Shown here: in pieces, positions 26,714 to 35,010 of the stretch
Position numbering within the stretch: the first letter of the stretch is position 1
Layout: each line of letters begins with the position of its first letter
Assembly: GCA_021808425.1 (NCBI GenBank)
Contig: JAKBBS010000007.1
Span: 1 to 40,258, forward strand
From: Actinomycetes bacterium
GTDB taxonomy: Bacteria; Actinomycetota; Acidimicrobiia; Acidimicrobiales; Palsa-688
Direction of reading: 5' to 3'
DNA length: 40,258 bases
Program-made: the position numbers and the translations under genes
Notes under the pieces: model-generated
The model's database searches: none
What the model saw: only the letters and a program-made list of their open reading frames with translations
Told to the model about the DNA's origin: nothing

Positions 26714-29068
26714 ATGACTGGAGGTCCACTCGAAGGCCTGAGAGTCGTTGACCTGACAAACGACAGCGGCCGTTTCGCGACGAAGCTTCTTGCCGAGTCA
26801 GGGGCTGGCGTTCTCCGTTTGGGAACCGGGACGAGCGGTCCAACGATGGTTGACGCGCAAGCCGACGGCGTAGGGGGCCTTGCCGACTGGTGGTACGACA
26901 ACTCGAAGGTCAGTGCCGCCTTGGACCTCGGCACGCCAGAAGGGCGAGACACATACCGGGACATCTGCGCGCGGGCTGACCTGGTCATCGAGACGGAACC
27001 GCCGGGCCGGCTAGCTGGTCTCGGCATCGATCATGGCGACCTTGCCAGGATCAATCCCGAGTTGGTGCAGGTTTCCCTAACCCCGTTCGGCCGTAGCGGA
27101 CCGCGCGCGCACTGGCAGACGACCGACTTGGTGTCCGCAGCGCTCGCAGGTGTGATGTCTCTTACGGGTCTACCCGAGAAGCCCCTCAACCCTTGGGGCC
27201 GTCAGGCCTTCAACGTGGCCGGGTTCGTCGCGGCGATCAGCGGTCTCGCAGCGCTTCGTGTGGCACGTCGTCGTGGTACGGGCGAACTTGTAGACGTCGC
27301 GATACACGAGGCGGTGTGTACGACAGTCGAGCAGCTGATGTTCCAGTACTGGTTCGACGACGTCCTTCCCTACCCGAGAATTGCAGAGCGCCAAGGCTCG
27401 CTGCACTGGATACGCGCGTACAAGGTGGTGCCCGCACGCGAGGGCTGGGAGATGGTGACGCCGACACCGAACGCTGCGGGGTTGCTCAAGTGGATGCTCG
27501 AGGAGGGCTTCCCAGAGGCCGTCGAGCTGGCGACGAAACCGCTCGCAGAGCTCGTCGCCGACCTCGACAGCGTTATGAAGGTCGTGGCGAACTTCGCGTC
27601 CGGCAAGTACGCCGCTGAGCTTTTTCGCGAGGCTCAGTCGCGCCACATCGCCTTCGCCGAAGTCCAGACGGTGGCCCAGGTGGCGGCGAACCCCCAACAT
27701 GCGTATAGGGGATTCCTCCGCGACGTCGCCTGGGACGGCCCGCGGGTGACGCTACCCGGGCCCGTGGCACGCTTCGAGCGCACGCCATCGGCTCCTCCCG
27801 TACCCTCGAAGCGCCTCGCCGTCGAGCGGATCGACGAGTTCCTCGATGAGCGGTGGCAGCGACGAGCGCCAGTGACCGAAACCCGCGAGCAGGGCGGTAA
27901 GCCCCTCGAAGGGCTGCGCGTGCTCGACTTGAGCCACGTGCTCGCTGGCCCGATGTGCACAAGGCTGCTCGGCGACCTCGGGGCTGACGTCGTCAAGGTG
28001 CAGACGCAGGAGCGGGCCACGACGGTCAACGACCCGACGCACCCGTATTTCTACACGTGGAACCGCTCGAAGCGGGCGGTGACGCTCAACATGAAGCACG
28101 AGAAGGCTCCAGACGTCATACGCAAGCTCGTCTCTGCGAGCGACGTGCTGATCGAAAATTTTTCGGCTGGGGTCCTCGACCGCTGGGGTATCTCCTACGA
28201 GAATGCCAAGGTGTGGAATCCCCGCCTCGTCTACGTGACGATGTCAGGGTGCGGCCACAGCGGGCCTTGGTCCAACCTGGTCACCTACGCTCCCACGATC
28301 CACGCCCTTTGCGGACTCACCTATCTCACCAATCCTCCCGGGCGCGGCGACATCGGTCCGGGCTTCTCGCTGAACGACCACGCCGCCGGACTCTCTGCGG
28401 CTTTCGCCATCCTGGCAGCCCTCGACGAGCGCGACCGGAGCGGAGCAGGCCAACACGTCGACATTTCCCAGATGGAGACCGGCGGCTACCTGATCGGGCC
28501 GGCGCTGGTTGATTTTCTCTCGAACGCCCGTGAGGCGGAGCCCGCCGGGAACGCAGACTTCCTTGACCCGATGGCGCCGAACGACTGCTACCCGGCCGCC
28601 GACGGGGTCTGGCTTGCGATCTCCTGCCGAAGCGACGAGGACTGGGCTCGACTCGTGTCGGCGACCGGGCTGGAGACAAGCGGTTGGATGTCGAGCGACG
28701 CAGAGCGAGTGATCAGACGTGCGGAGGTCGACGAGCTCGTCGCCGAATGGGTGCGCAATCAGAATGCCGAGCAGGCGCAGCAGCTGCTTCAAGAGGCCGG
28801 GGTGCCAGCAGGACGGGTCCAGAACGCCGCTGACCTCATGTCGGACCCGCAGCTTCGCGCCCGAGACATGTGGCGGACTTTCGAGCACCCAACCTTCGGC
28901 ACGCGACCGCATGACCGCTACCCCGCGATCTGGAGCCGCTCGTCGCTCGAGCCGTACCGGCGAGCCGCCGCGTACCCGGGGGAGGACAACTTCGAGGTCT
29001 ACCCCGAACTCCTAGACCTCGACGAGTCCGGCGTCGCAGAGGGGATCGGCGACGGGCTGTTCGCCTGA
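26714..29068 (+). CDS. Tandem-domain class III CoA-transferase (CaiB/BaiF family)
   Basis: 784 residues, twice the usual length: two CaiB/BaiF domains (about 1-385 and 396-784). Such enzymes move CoA between carboxylic acids through an aspartyl-CoA anhydride. In the second domain the catalytic Asp is Asp555 (FSLNDHAAGL, aligned with the usual GD-x-x-x-G), followed by AILAALDERDRSGAGQHVD. In the first domain the same place reads FNVAGF, with Asn167, so that half is probably inactive and structural. GGGAGG-like site GGGAGGA (GAGGGAGGACAA) precedes the ATG. Substrates are not inferable; such fused proteins occur in steroid and aromatic acid catabolism regions of actinobacteria. Confidence 0.9.
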   Translation: MTGGPLEGLRVVDLTNDSGRFATKLLAESGAGVLRLGTGTSGPTMVDAQADGVGGLADWWYDNSKVSAALDLGTPEGRDTYRDICARADLVIETEPPGRLAGLGIDHGDLARINPELVQVSLTPFGRSGPRAHWQTTDLVSAALAGVMSLTGLPEKPLNPWGRQAFNVAGFVAAISGLAALRVARRRGTGELVDVAIHEAVCTTVEQLMFQYWFDDVLPYPRIAERQGSLHWIRAYKVVPAREGWEMVTPTPNAAGLLKWMLEEGFPEAVELATKPLAELVADLDSVMKVVANFASGKYAAELFREAQSRHIAFAEVQTVAQVAANPQHAYRGFLRDVAWDGPRVTLPGPVARFERTPSAPPVPSKRLAVERIDEFLDERWQRRAPVTETREQGGKPLEGLRVLDLSHVLAGPMCTRLLGDLGADVVKVQTQERATTVNDPTHPYFYTWNRSKRAVTLNMKHEKAPDVIRKLVSASDVLIENFSAGVLDRWGISYENAKVWNPRLVYVTMSGCGHSGPWSNLVTYAPTIHALCGLTYLTNPPGRGDIGPGFSLNDHAAGLSAAFAILAALDERDRSGAGQHVDISQMETGGYLIGPALVDFLSNAREAEPAGNADFLDPMAPNDCYPAADGVWLAISCRSDEDWARLVSATGLETSGWMSSDAERVIRRAEVDELVAEWVRNQNAEQAQQLLQEAGVPAGRVQNAADLMSDPQLRARDMWRTFEHPTFGTRPHDRYPAIWSRSSLEPYRRAAAYPGEDNFEVYPELLDLDESGVAEGIGDGLFA

Positions 29069-29147
29069 GCCGCCATTCCAGGAATCCGCCGGGTCCTATG
29101 ATGGCAATTGTGGCGCCCTTCGCAGATCCGGCGAAAGACCTTACGGT

Positions 29148-29945
29148 TTGACCGTCCTCGTCGTCGGGCTTGCGGTAGCTGTCGGCCTCCTCGGCGTCTT
29201 GGTGGCGGGCCTGCTTCGCGGCCACGCCGAAGTGCTGCGCACCTTGCACCAGATGGGCGTCGATATGAACCCGGGGCGCGAACGCCCGGGACACTCCGCT
29301 GATGCCGGGTGGGTCGGGGTCGGTGCCCCGGGGAGGGCGGGACCTCCGGGGATAAGGCCGACTCCCGAGCGACCAGCCGACACCGACGTAATCGACCTGA
29401 CGGGGGTCACCCCGCGCGGGGACGCAATCAGCTTGGCCGTCGCCGGGGTACGCCACGACACGCTGATCGCTTTCCTGACCTCCGGTTGCGCCACGTGCCG
29501 CGGATTCTGGGACACTTTCAGGTCCGCGTCGGTGCAAGTTCCGGGGGGCGCCCGCCTAGTAGCAGTGACACGCGGGAGCGAGGCGGAGTCGCCTGGAACT
29601 GTCGCCAACCTTGCAGGCGACCTGCCTGTCGTCATGTCGAGTGAAGCGTGGGAACACTACGACATCCCCTACGCGCCGTACTTCGTCTACGTGTCAGGTC
29701 CGGGCTCACGGGTGGTCGGTGAAGGAGTCGCCGCTGGATGGGAAGAGGTGAAGGTCCTCGTGGCGAACGCAGTCGCGGACGGCACGACAAGCCCCTCCCA
29801 GGCTGGCCGAGCCCGCGGTGGCCGGTCTAGCGCGGACCGGCGCCGTGACGACATAGTCGACCGCCAGCTGCGCAGCGCAGGAATCGAGCCTGGAGACCCG
29901 AGGCTGTACCCGACCTCGATAGCGGACAGCGCAAGCGGAGAATGA
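29148..29945 (+). CDS. Membrane-anchored thioredoxin-like protein (MauD-like)
   Basis: One N-terminal helix (LVVGLAVAVGLLGVLVAGLL) followed by a Pro/Gly-rich linker, then a thioredoxin-fold domain with LIAFLTSGCATCRGFW: a CATC redox pair in the right place at the end of strand 1. YDIPYAPYFVYV supplies the cis-Pro loop. The order matches MauD, the thioredoxin-like factor needed for disulfide formation in the methylamine dehydrogenase light chain. The TTG start overlaps the stop of an 18-codon ORF (29098-29151) as TTGA; ATGA overlap joins it to the next gene. Role in the cluster: probably forms or isomerises disulfides in the Cys-rich protein at 30935. Confidence 0.8.
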   Translation: MTVLVVGLAVAVGLLGVLVAGLLRGHAEVLRTLHQMGVDMNPGRERPGHSADAGWVGVGAPGRAGPPGIRPTPERPADTDVIDLTGVTPRGDAISLAVAGVRHDTLIAFLTSGCATCRGFWDTFRSASVQVPGGARLVAVTRGSEAESPGTVANLAGDLPVVMSSEAWEHYDIPYAPYFVYVSGPGSRVVGEGVAAGWEEVKVLVANAVADGTTSPSQAGRARGGRSSADRRRDDIVDRQLRSAGIEPGDPRLYPTSIADSASGE

Positions 29946-30403
29946 CCGCAACCGTCTCAGGGTTCGGTCTGTCCATGACCGTCCCGACTGGTTGGGAGGC
30001 GGTCATCTACCGCCGACCGTCGACGCAGGGAGAGACCACCCATCCAGTTGCCCAAGCCGCCACCGTGGCGATCCCATCCCAGCGAGGTGACTACGGCGGG
30101 GGGATAGTGGAGACGCTGGGATCGACGGACGTGTTCGTCGCCTTCCTCGAGTTCGGTCCGCAGGCCGCAGGATCGGCCCTCTTCCCGACGACGGACGTAG
30201 TGCCGGCAGTCACCGCGGAGTCGTACCGGCCACGCCAACTTCAACGCACCGTCCAAGGTCAGGCCGGCGTCCAACGATTCTTCACGATCGCGGGGCGAAG
30301 TTTCTGCCTTTACTCGGTGATCGGCTCCGTCTCGGCGAGAGTCGCACTCGCTGCCGCCGCTAACCAGCTCATCGGCTCGTTCCAAGTGCAACCGCTAACG
30401 TGA
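29942..30403 (+). CDS. Unknown protein in the mau-like cluster
   Basis: 153 residues, overlapping the gene before (ATGA) and after (GTGA), so it is part of one translationally coupled unit. It begins VSGFGLSMTVPTGWEAVIYRR, a pattern of a beta-rich domain with no signal peptide or helix. Near the end FFTIAGRSFCLYSVIG holds one Cys. I recognise no family. Tight coupling suggests a role with the neighbouring MauD- and MauE-like proteins. Confidence 0.7.
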   Translation: MTATVSGFGLSMTVPTGWEAVIYRRPSTQGETTHPVAQAATVAIPSQRGDYGGGIVETLGSTDVFVAFLEFGPQAAGSALFPTTDVVPAVTAESYRPRQLQRTVQGQAGVQRFFTIAGRSFCLYSVIGSVSARVALAAAANQLIGSFQVQPLT

Positions 30404-30915
30404 GCACGCTCGAACCGACATCTGCCGTCTTCGTTGCCTCCCTCGGCGTGCTCGCGGCCGCGGGCGTCGCCAAGATCGCCAAGCCCGACGACACGTCGAG
30501 GGCTCTGCGGATCGCGGGTTGGCCGTCGCAGCGATGGTTGGTCCGGCTCGCAGCGACCGGAGAGGTGGCGCTAGCGGCCGCCGCACTTGCTGTACCGGGG
30601 CATTTGACCGGGTCCCTGGTGGCGGCAGCGTACGCAGGATTCGCGGCGTTCGTGGGATTGGCGCTCATCAAAGGTTGGCTGCTCGCCTCGTGCGGATGTT
30701 TCGGGCGCCCGGACAGCAAACCTGGGCTCATCCACCTGCTCCTCGACCTGGGCGCTGCGGGCTGCGCCGTCTGGTGGGCTGCGCGTCCGCCGCGCAACAC
30801 CGCTGAACTCTTCAAGGGTCAGCCATGGGCAGGGGCAGCCATGGTCGTCGTGAGCGCGGCCATCGCGTGGCTCGCCTACCTGATCTGGACGAGACCGTCG
30901 GTTCGGACCTCGTAG
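30400..30915 (+). CDS. MauE-like integral membrane protein
   Basis: 171 residues, four hydrophobic segments (about 8-25, 48-68, 72-92, 140-162). After the third, SCGCFGRPDSK carries a Cys-x-Cys, followed by LIHLLLDLGAAG; this CGCFG...H...D/N pattern is the mark of the MauE/DoxX-like family, which in methylotrophs acts with MauD to mature the methylamine dehydrogenase light chain. It lies between the thioredoxin-like gene and the MauA-like gene, the same association as in mau operons. It may pass reducing or oxidising equivalents across the membrane. Confidence 0.83.
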   Translation: MSTLEPTSAVFVASLGVLAAAGVAKIAKPDDTSRALRIAGWPSQRWLVRLAATGEVALAAAALAVPGHLTGSLVAAAYAGFAAFVGLALIKGWLLASCGCFGRPDSKPGLIHLLLDLGAAGCAVWWAARPPRNTAELFKGQPWAGAAMVVVSAAIAWLAYLIWTRPSVRTS

Positions 30916-30934
30916 TGGATTCTCCGGTTAAGTC

Positions 30935-32299
30935 GTGAAACTCGACGTTGCCCGGCCAGTCGCCGACTTCCTGCTGGCGCGCACATCACGGCGAGGCTTT
31001 CTGGCCAGGGCGACGGTCGCAGCCGCGGCGATGACAGTTGCTCCGGTCGACCTGCTTTTGAAACCCGGAAACGCCTACGGATTCATTTGTGAATGCGTGC
31101 CGGGTACAGGCTGCGATTGCACGTCCATGTGCTGCGACGGGTACACGCAGTTCTGCTGCACGATCAACAACGGAATCAACGGCTGCCCGCCGGGAACGTT
31201 CGCCGGCGGTTGGTGGAAAGCGGACGGGTCCGCGTACTGCGCCGGACCCCGCTACTACATCGACTGTATGGGCGAATGCCAGGGGTGCGGCTGCGGCGGC
31301 GGGAACTTCTGCCCGACGTGCGACAACCTCACATGCGAGTGCGCGCTGGGTTCCTGCGACAACCGGCACGTCGGTTGCACCGAGTTCCGCTACGGACAAT
31401 GCCACCAGGAGATCGCATGCAGCGGTCGGATCGCATGCCGTGTCGTTTCGTGTACCCCGCCGTGGCTTCTTGATCCGTCGTGCGGCACTGTCTCTCAAAC
31501 AGACGACAGCACGGCAGACCATTACGCTCCCTGCCAGGATGGCCCGCAAACGCCGAGCCCGCTCGTTGTGGGAATGGCATCGACGTCTACAGGCAAAGGT
31601 TACTGGCTGGCGGACGCCGCTGGCGGAGTCGCCCCCTTCGGCGACGCCGTCTCCTACGGCTCGATGTACGGCACCGCGCTCAATCGCCCGATCGTGGGGG
31701 TCGCCGCCACCTCGACCGGGAAAGGCTACTGGCTGGTGGCGTCCGACGGCGGGATTTTCAGCTTCGGTGACGCTTCCTTCGACGGGTCAACAGGCAGCAT
31801 CGCCCTCAACAAACCCATAATGGGAATGGCCGAGGATTCGAAATCCGGCGGGTACCGCTTCGTCGCCGCGGACGGCGGCGTGTTCGACTTCGCAGCCCCG
31901 TTCTACGGCTCCACCGGGAACCTAGCGCTCAACAAACCGGTAGTCGGCATGGCGACCACCCCGGGCGACGCCGGGTACTGGCTGGTGGCCTCAGACGGGG
32001 GGGTGTTCAGCTTCGGTGACGCTGCTTTCTACGGCTCGATGGGGGCGGTGGCACTCCAAAGGCCGGTCGTCGGAATAGCGGCGACAACGACAGGAAAAGG
32101 GTATTGGCTGGTCGCTTCGGACGGGGGTATCTTCAGTTTCGGCGACGCTATCTTCTACGGCTCGCTAGGCGCGACAAGCCTACTTAGCCCGATAGTTTCA
32201 GTCGCCGTCACACCGACCGGGAAGGGATACTGGATGGTCTCGGAATTGGGAGCCGTGTTCCCCTTCGGCGACGCCGCGACGTTCGGGAGAAACCCGTGA
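30935..32299 (+). CDS. Tat-exported MauA-like Cys-rich protein fused to six propeller-like repeats
   Basis: 454 residues. The twin-arginine signal SRRGFLA (residues 18-24) and the hydrophobic stretch after it indicate folded export. Residues about 50-200 hold 26 Cys and resemble the methylamine dehydrogenase light chain: CCDGYTQFCC, CPPGTFAGGWWKADGSAYC, RYYIDC, then CxC/CxxC clusters. Trp93/Trp94 fall where MauA has the modified Trp of the TTQ cofactor. At the second TTQ Trp position I align YGQC (Gln155) instead, so TTQ is doubtful. Residues 209-454 are six 42-residue repeats of the form VGMATTPGDAGYWLVASDGG / VFSFGDAAFYGSMG. GTG start. Extracytoplasmic; catalytic role unproven. Confidence 0.82.
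   Translation: MKLDVARPVADFLLARTSRRGFLARATVAAAAMTVAPVDLLLKPGNAYGFICECVPGTGCDCTSMCCDGYTQFCCTINNGINGCPPGTFAGGWWKADGSAYCAGPRYYIDCMGECQGCGCGGGNFCPTCDNLTCECALGSCDNRHVGCTEFRYGQCHQEIACSGRIACRVVSCTPPWLLDPSCGTVSQTDDSTADHYAPCQDGPQTPSPLVVGMASTSTGKGYWLADAAGGVAPFGDAVSYGSMYGTALNRPIVGVAATSTGKGYWLVASDGGIFSFGDASFDGSTGSIALNKPIMGMAEDSKSGGYRFVAADGGVFDFAAPFYGSTGNLALNKPVVGMATTPGDAGYWLVASDGGVFSFGDAAFYGSMGAVALQRPVVGIAATTTGKGYWLVASDGGIFSFGDAIFYGSLGATSLLSPIVSVAVTPTGKGYWMVSELGAVFPFGDAATFGRNP
31559..32296 (+). repeat. Six tandem ~126-bp coding repeats
   Basis: Six units of about 42 codons, each P-[IV]-V-G-x-A-x-T-x-x-G-K-G-Y-W-L-V-A-S-D-G-G, then [IV]-F-S-F-G-D-A-x-F-Y-G-S-x-G. Units 2, 4 and 5 are closest; unit 3 (GYRFVAADGG) and the last (GYWMVSELGA) have diverged. 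The pattern of four short strands per unit suits a beta-propeller blade. Confidence 0.85.
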
Positions 32300-33141
32300 A
32301 CTCCATCTACCTACCTCTCGGAATCGTCGTGGCGGTCTTCTCGGCCGCCCGCTCCACTTGGTCTCCTTGTGGCATGTCGATGCTTTCGAGCATCACGCCC
32401 TTCGGGGAACGCGCGCGGGGCACAAAGTTCGCTTGGACATCGGCGTGGTTCGTCACCGGGGCTGGCGTCGGCGGCCTCACGTTGGGCGGTCTCGCCTCGA
32501 TCCTAAGGTTGGGCGTCCGGGCTGCATTCGATGTTTCAAGGTCTTCGGGGTCACGTCTGACCGGCGGACTCACAGTTGGCGTCGTGTGCATGGCGGTCGC
32601 CGCGATTGGAGCAGCAACCGACTTGGGGCTGTTTGGAGATGTCCTGCCGGTGTTGCGGCGACAAGTCGACGACGGGTGGATGTCACGGTTTCGGCCGTGG
32701 GTGTACGGAGCCGGATTCGGTTGGCAGATCGGTTTCGGGTTCGCCACCTACGTGATGACTGCCGGGATTGCCGTCACGGTGGCTTTCGCCATCGCTGCCG
32801 GGGTGGCTGCCAACTCCGTCTACGAGACCCTACTTATATGTGTTGTGTTCGGGTTCGCTCGGGGCGCGACGGTGTTCATCGTCGCTGGCGCTTCCACTCC
32901 GCGGCGTCTGCGCCAGGTGCATCGTGATCTGAACCGTCTTGAGGGACCGGTAAAGCTTGGGGCCGCGTTAGCTCAGGCAGCGAGCGCTGCTGCGGTGGGT
33001 AGCGCCGTACTTTTTCCGAATCTATTTACAGGTTCGAGCGGGAGCGATTGGCTGTTGATACTGGCATTTGGAACCTTGGTAGCGGCGATAAGCGCAACGC
33101 CGTTGGCTGCACTCGCGATGAGAACGGTACAAGCTCGTTGA
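32296..33141 (+). CDS. CcdA/MauF-like polytopic membrane protein
   Basis: 281 residues, six to seven hydrophobic helices, GTG start overlapping the previous stop (GTGA). The first helix ends in STWSPCGMSMLSSITP, recalling the Pro-Cys motif of CcdA/DsbD membrane domains; a second candidate redox Cys lies in a later helix (LLICVVFGFARG). MauF of mau operons belongs to this kind of protein. The likely role is to carry thiol-disulfide equivalents across the membrane for the exported Cys-rich protein. Overall similarity to CcdA is weak, so another transporter-like function remains possible. Confidence 0.62.
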   Translation: MNSIYLPLGIVVAVFSAARSTWSPCGMSMLSSITPFGERARGTKFAWTSAWFVTGAGVGGLTLGGLASILRLGVRAAFDVSRSSGSRLTGGLTVGVVCMAVAAIGAATDLGLFGDVLPVLRRQVDDGWMSRFRPWVYGAGFGWQIGFGFATYVMTAGIAVTVAFAIAAGVAANSVYETLLICVVFGFARGATVFIVAGASTPRRLRQVHRDLNRLEGPVKLGAALAQAASAAAVGSAVLFPNLFTGSSGSDWLLILAFGTLVAAISATPLAALAMRTVQAR

Positions 33142-33160
33142 TCCGCCGTCGGGTGCGTCG

Positions 33161-33727
33161 ATGCCGCTAGGGATCGTCCGCAGGTCGCGCAGGGGCGTGT
33201 TCTTCGCTGCGTTCGTTGCTTCCTCAGCGTGCCTTGCAGCGTGCGGATCGAGTCCCAGCAGCGTCGACACGATTAACCCTTCGCAGGGCGCCTCACTCCC
33301 CGCCGCTAGCACTGCGCCGTCGGGAAGCACGGTTCCTTCGACCAGCACCGTTCCATCCGCTTCGTCGACGACCGGGCCGGGGGGACAGGCGGCGGTGGTC
33401 CCGACCGTATTCGATTGCGGAGGCGGCGCGTACGAGCCGGCGACGCTGCTCGTCACCTGCGCGAACGCCGCCAAAGACGCGACAACCCTCGTGACGGGCG
33501 TGACCTGGACATCCTGGTCGGCCACGAGCGCGTCCGGCCGGGGGACGGTTCACCTGATCGTCGGAGGGAAAGCCGTCACGGCTCAAGCGAGCCTCAAACT
33601 GAGCGGCGTCGAGCAAACCCCCAACGGGTTGCAGTTTGCGACGATCGAGTTCACGTGGATCGGAACGTCCCCCGACGGGAACCCGACGGAGCAGCTTGCG
33701 CTCGCTGTAGCACCATCGGCATCTTGA
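33161..33727 (+). CDS. Lipoprotein, unknown
   Basis: 188 residues. Basic start, hydrophobic helix and lipobox CLAAC give a signal peptidase II signal. A long Ser/Thr/Pro linker follows, then a small beta-rich domain with VFDCGGGAYEP, LLVTCANAAK (two Cys, probably bonded) and VTWTSWSATSASGRG. This Cys-containing domain is common in secreted actinobacterial proteins of unknown function. It begins 19 bases after the membrane gene and is probably the last gene of the mau-like operon. Confidence 0.78.
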   Translation: MPLGIVRRSRRGVFFAAFVASSACLAACGSSPSSVDTINPSQGASLPAASTAPSGSTVPSTSTVPSASSTTGPGGQAAVVPTVFDCGGGAYEPATLLVTCANAAKDATTLVTGVTWTSWSATSASGRGTVHLIVGGKAVTAQASLKLSGVEQTPNGLQFATIEFTWIGTSPDGNPTEQLALAVAPSAS

Positions 33728-33734
33728 CCGACGA

Positions 33735-33896
33735 ATGCGCTCGTCTATGATCCCGATGGTGCGAATGATCCGTCGGTCCATGATGGCGCTCGGCGTGACG
33801 GCGGTGATCGCAGTCGTGGTCCGACTCCGTGGATCCGGCGGGACACCACCCCAGCACGGCGGATGGCGCGAGATACCGACCGACGACTTGGCCTGA
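33735..33896 (+). CDS. 53-residue single-helix membrane protein
   Basis: ATG 33735 to TGA 33896. It reads MRSSMIPMVRMIRRSMM, then a helix ALGVTAVIAVVV, then a Gly/Pro-rich tail GGTPPQHGGWREIPTDD. The Met/Arg-rich start, one helix and acidic end look like a real small protein. It sits 7 bases after the lipoprotein stop and 15 before the dehydrogenase start, the only frame that fills this gap. Function unknown. Confidence 0.5.
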   Translation: MRSSMIPMVRMIRRSMMALGVTAVIAVVVRLRGSGGTPPQHGGWREIPTDDLA

Positions 33897-33911
33897 GGGC
33901 ACACCCGACAG

Positions 33912-34961
33912 GTGCGTATCGCTGTAGTTGGGGCCGGAGCTGTAGGTAGCCGGATCGTAGAGTTTCTCGTCGGATCCGACGACGTGGAATCCGTCGTCGT
34001 CGTCGGGGACCCGAGCGGCCGCAGGCAGAGGGGCGGCTCGTTCCACTTCGACGGTGATCGGAGCGGCCCGAGGTTGGCGTCCAGGCGGAAAGTCCAGTTC
34101 GCGGACTTAAGGGAAGCGGCCGAGCTCGGCGTCGAGGTAACCGTCGTCACGGCGCCGGAGCTCTTGGAGCACTTTGTCCATCTTTCTCCGGCAGAGTCGG
34201 GGCACGTCGTAACCCCCGTCGATGAACCGGACTTACTTCGCCGCACGATGGCGATGGACGACCACGTCCGACAAAGCGGGCGCAGCGTGGCACTCGGGAC
34301 CGCAATGGCGCCGGGCTTGTCGTGCGTCCTCGCACGCTACCTGTGCGGCGATGGAGGAAGCAACTACCTAGGCGGATTCGACGTAGTGGAAGAACTTCAC
34401 GTAGCGAGCGCCGGCACCGGTGGCCCGACGTGCGCCAGGCGTCACCATAGCGCGCTGGCCGCGATCTCCGTGGACTGGCAGGAAGGCTCATGGAGGCGCC
34501 GGCCGGGCGGGTCGGGCCGCGAGCTCGTCTGGTTCCCCGGGCCGGTCGGAGGCGCGGACTGCTACCGGGCTCACCTCGCCGACCCGATGCTCCTTGCCCC
34601 CGCCTTCCCATCGGCGAGACGAATCACCGCAAGGATTGAAGCGACCCGTCGAGACCGCCTGACCTCCCCGCTTCCCATGCTACGCAAGCCGCATCCGGAA
34701 GGCCTCACGGGTGCTGTACGTGTCGAGATGAGAGGCTTCGTCGGTCGTGAAGCTGTGACCCGGATCGTCGGGTCCGCAGGTAGGCCCGCGGTGATAGCCG
34801 CGGCGGTATGTACGGTTACCGCGAGGTGGGCGGCGCAAGGAAGACTTTCGCGAACGGGTGTCGCCGGACTCGCGGAACTAGTGCACGACCCGGCTGCCTT
34901 CGCTCGGGACTTGGCCGACTACGGCGTGACGATATCGGGATTCGTCGGGGGCGACGTCTGA
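33912..34961 (+). CDS. Saccharopine dehydrogenase-like NAD(P)-binding protein
   Basis: 349 residues from GTG 33912. The Rossmann loop is VVGAGAVGSRIVEFL with an acidic end of strand 2 (VVVGDPSG). VVTAPELLEHF, VTPVDEPDLL and ALGTAMAPGLSCVLAR match the saccharopine-dehydrogenase/homospermidine-synthase superfamily, in which GxxPGL precedes the catalytic domain. The C-terminal half (substrate domain) is not assignable to a known enzyme. In the same direction as the genes before it. Confidence 0.78.
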   Translation: MRIAVVGAGAVGSRIVEFLVGSDDVESVVVVGDPSGRRQRGGSFHFDGDRSGPRLASRRKVQFADLREAAELGVEVTVVTAPELLEHFVHLSPAESGHVVTPVDEPDLLRRTMAMDDHVRQSGRSVALGTAMAPGLSCVLARYLCGDGGSNYLGGFDVVEELHVASAGTGGPTCARRHHSALAAISVDWQEGSWRRRPGGSGRELVWFPGPVGGADCYRAHLADPMLLAPAFPSARRITARIEATRRDRLTSPLPMLRKPHPEGLTGAVRVEMRGFVGREAVTRIVGSAGRPAVIAAAVCTVTARWAAQGRLSRTGVAGLAELVHDPAAFARDLADYGVTISGFVGGDV

Positions 34962-35010
34962 GGGCGCCGGCGGAGTCTGACCTCCGAGGGCGGGGTCGCT
35001 AGCCGATCCT

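Noticed and set aside
29098..29151. 18-codon ORF ahead of the thioredoxin-like gene as a real leader peptide
   Set aside because: The TTGA overlap is suggestive but there is no ribosome site and no other support; mentioned only under the gene.
31559..32296. CRISPR-like array
   Set aside because: The periodicity is in frame at about 126 bp and encodes protein repeats; no short identical repeats with unique spacers.
30935..32299. Calling this protein methylamine dehydrogenase light chain outright
   Set aside because: The second cofactor Trp appears missing, Cys count is much higher, and no heavy chain, MauG or electron acceptor gene is visible.
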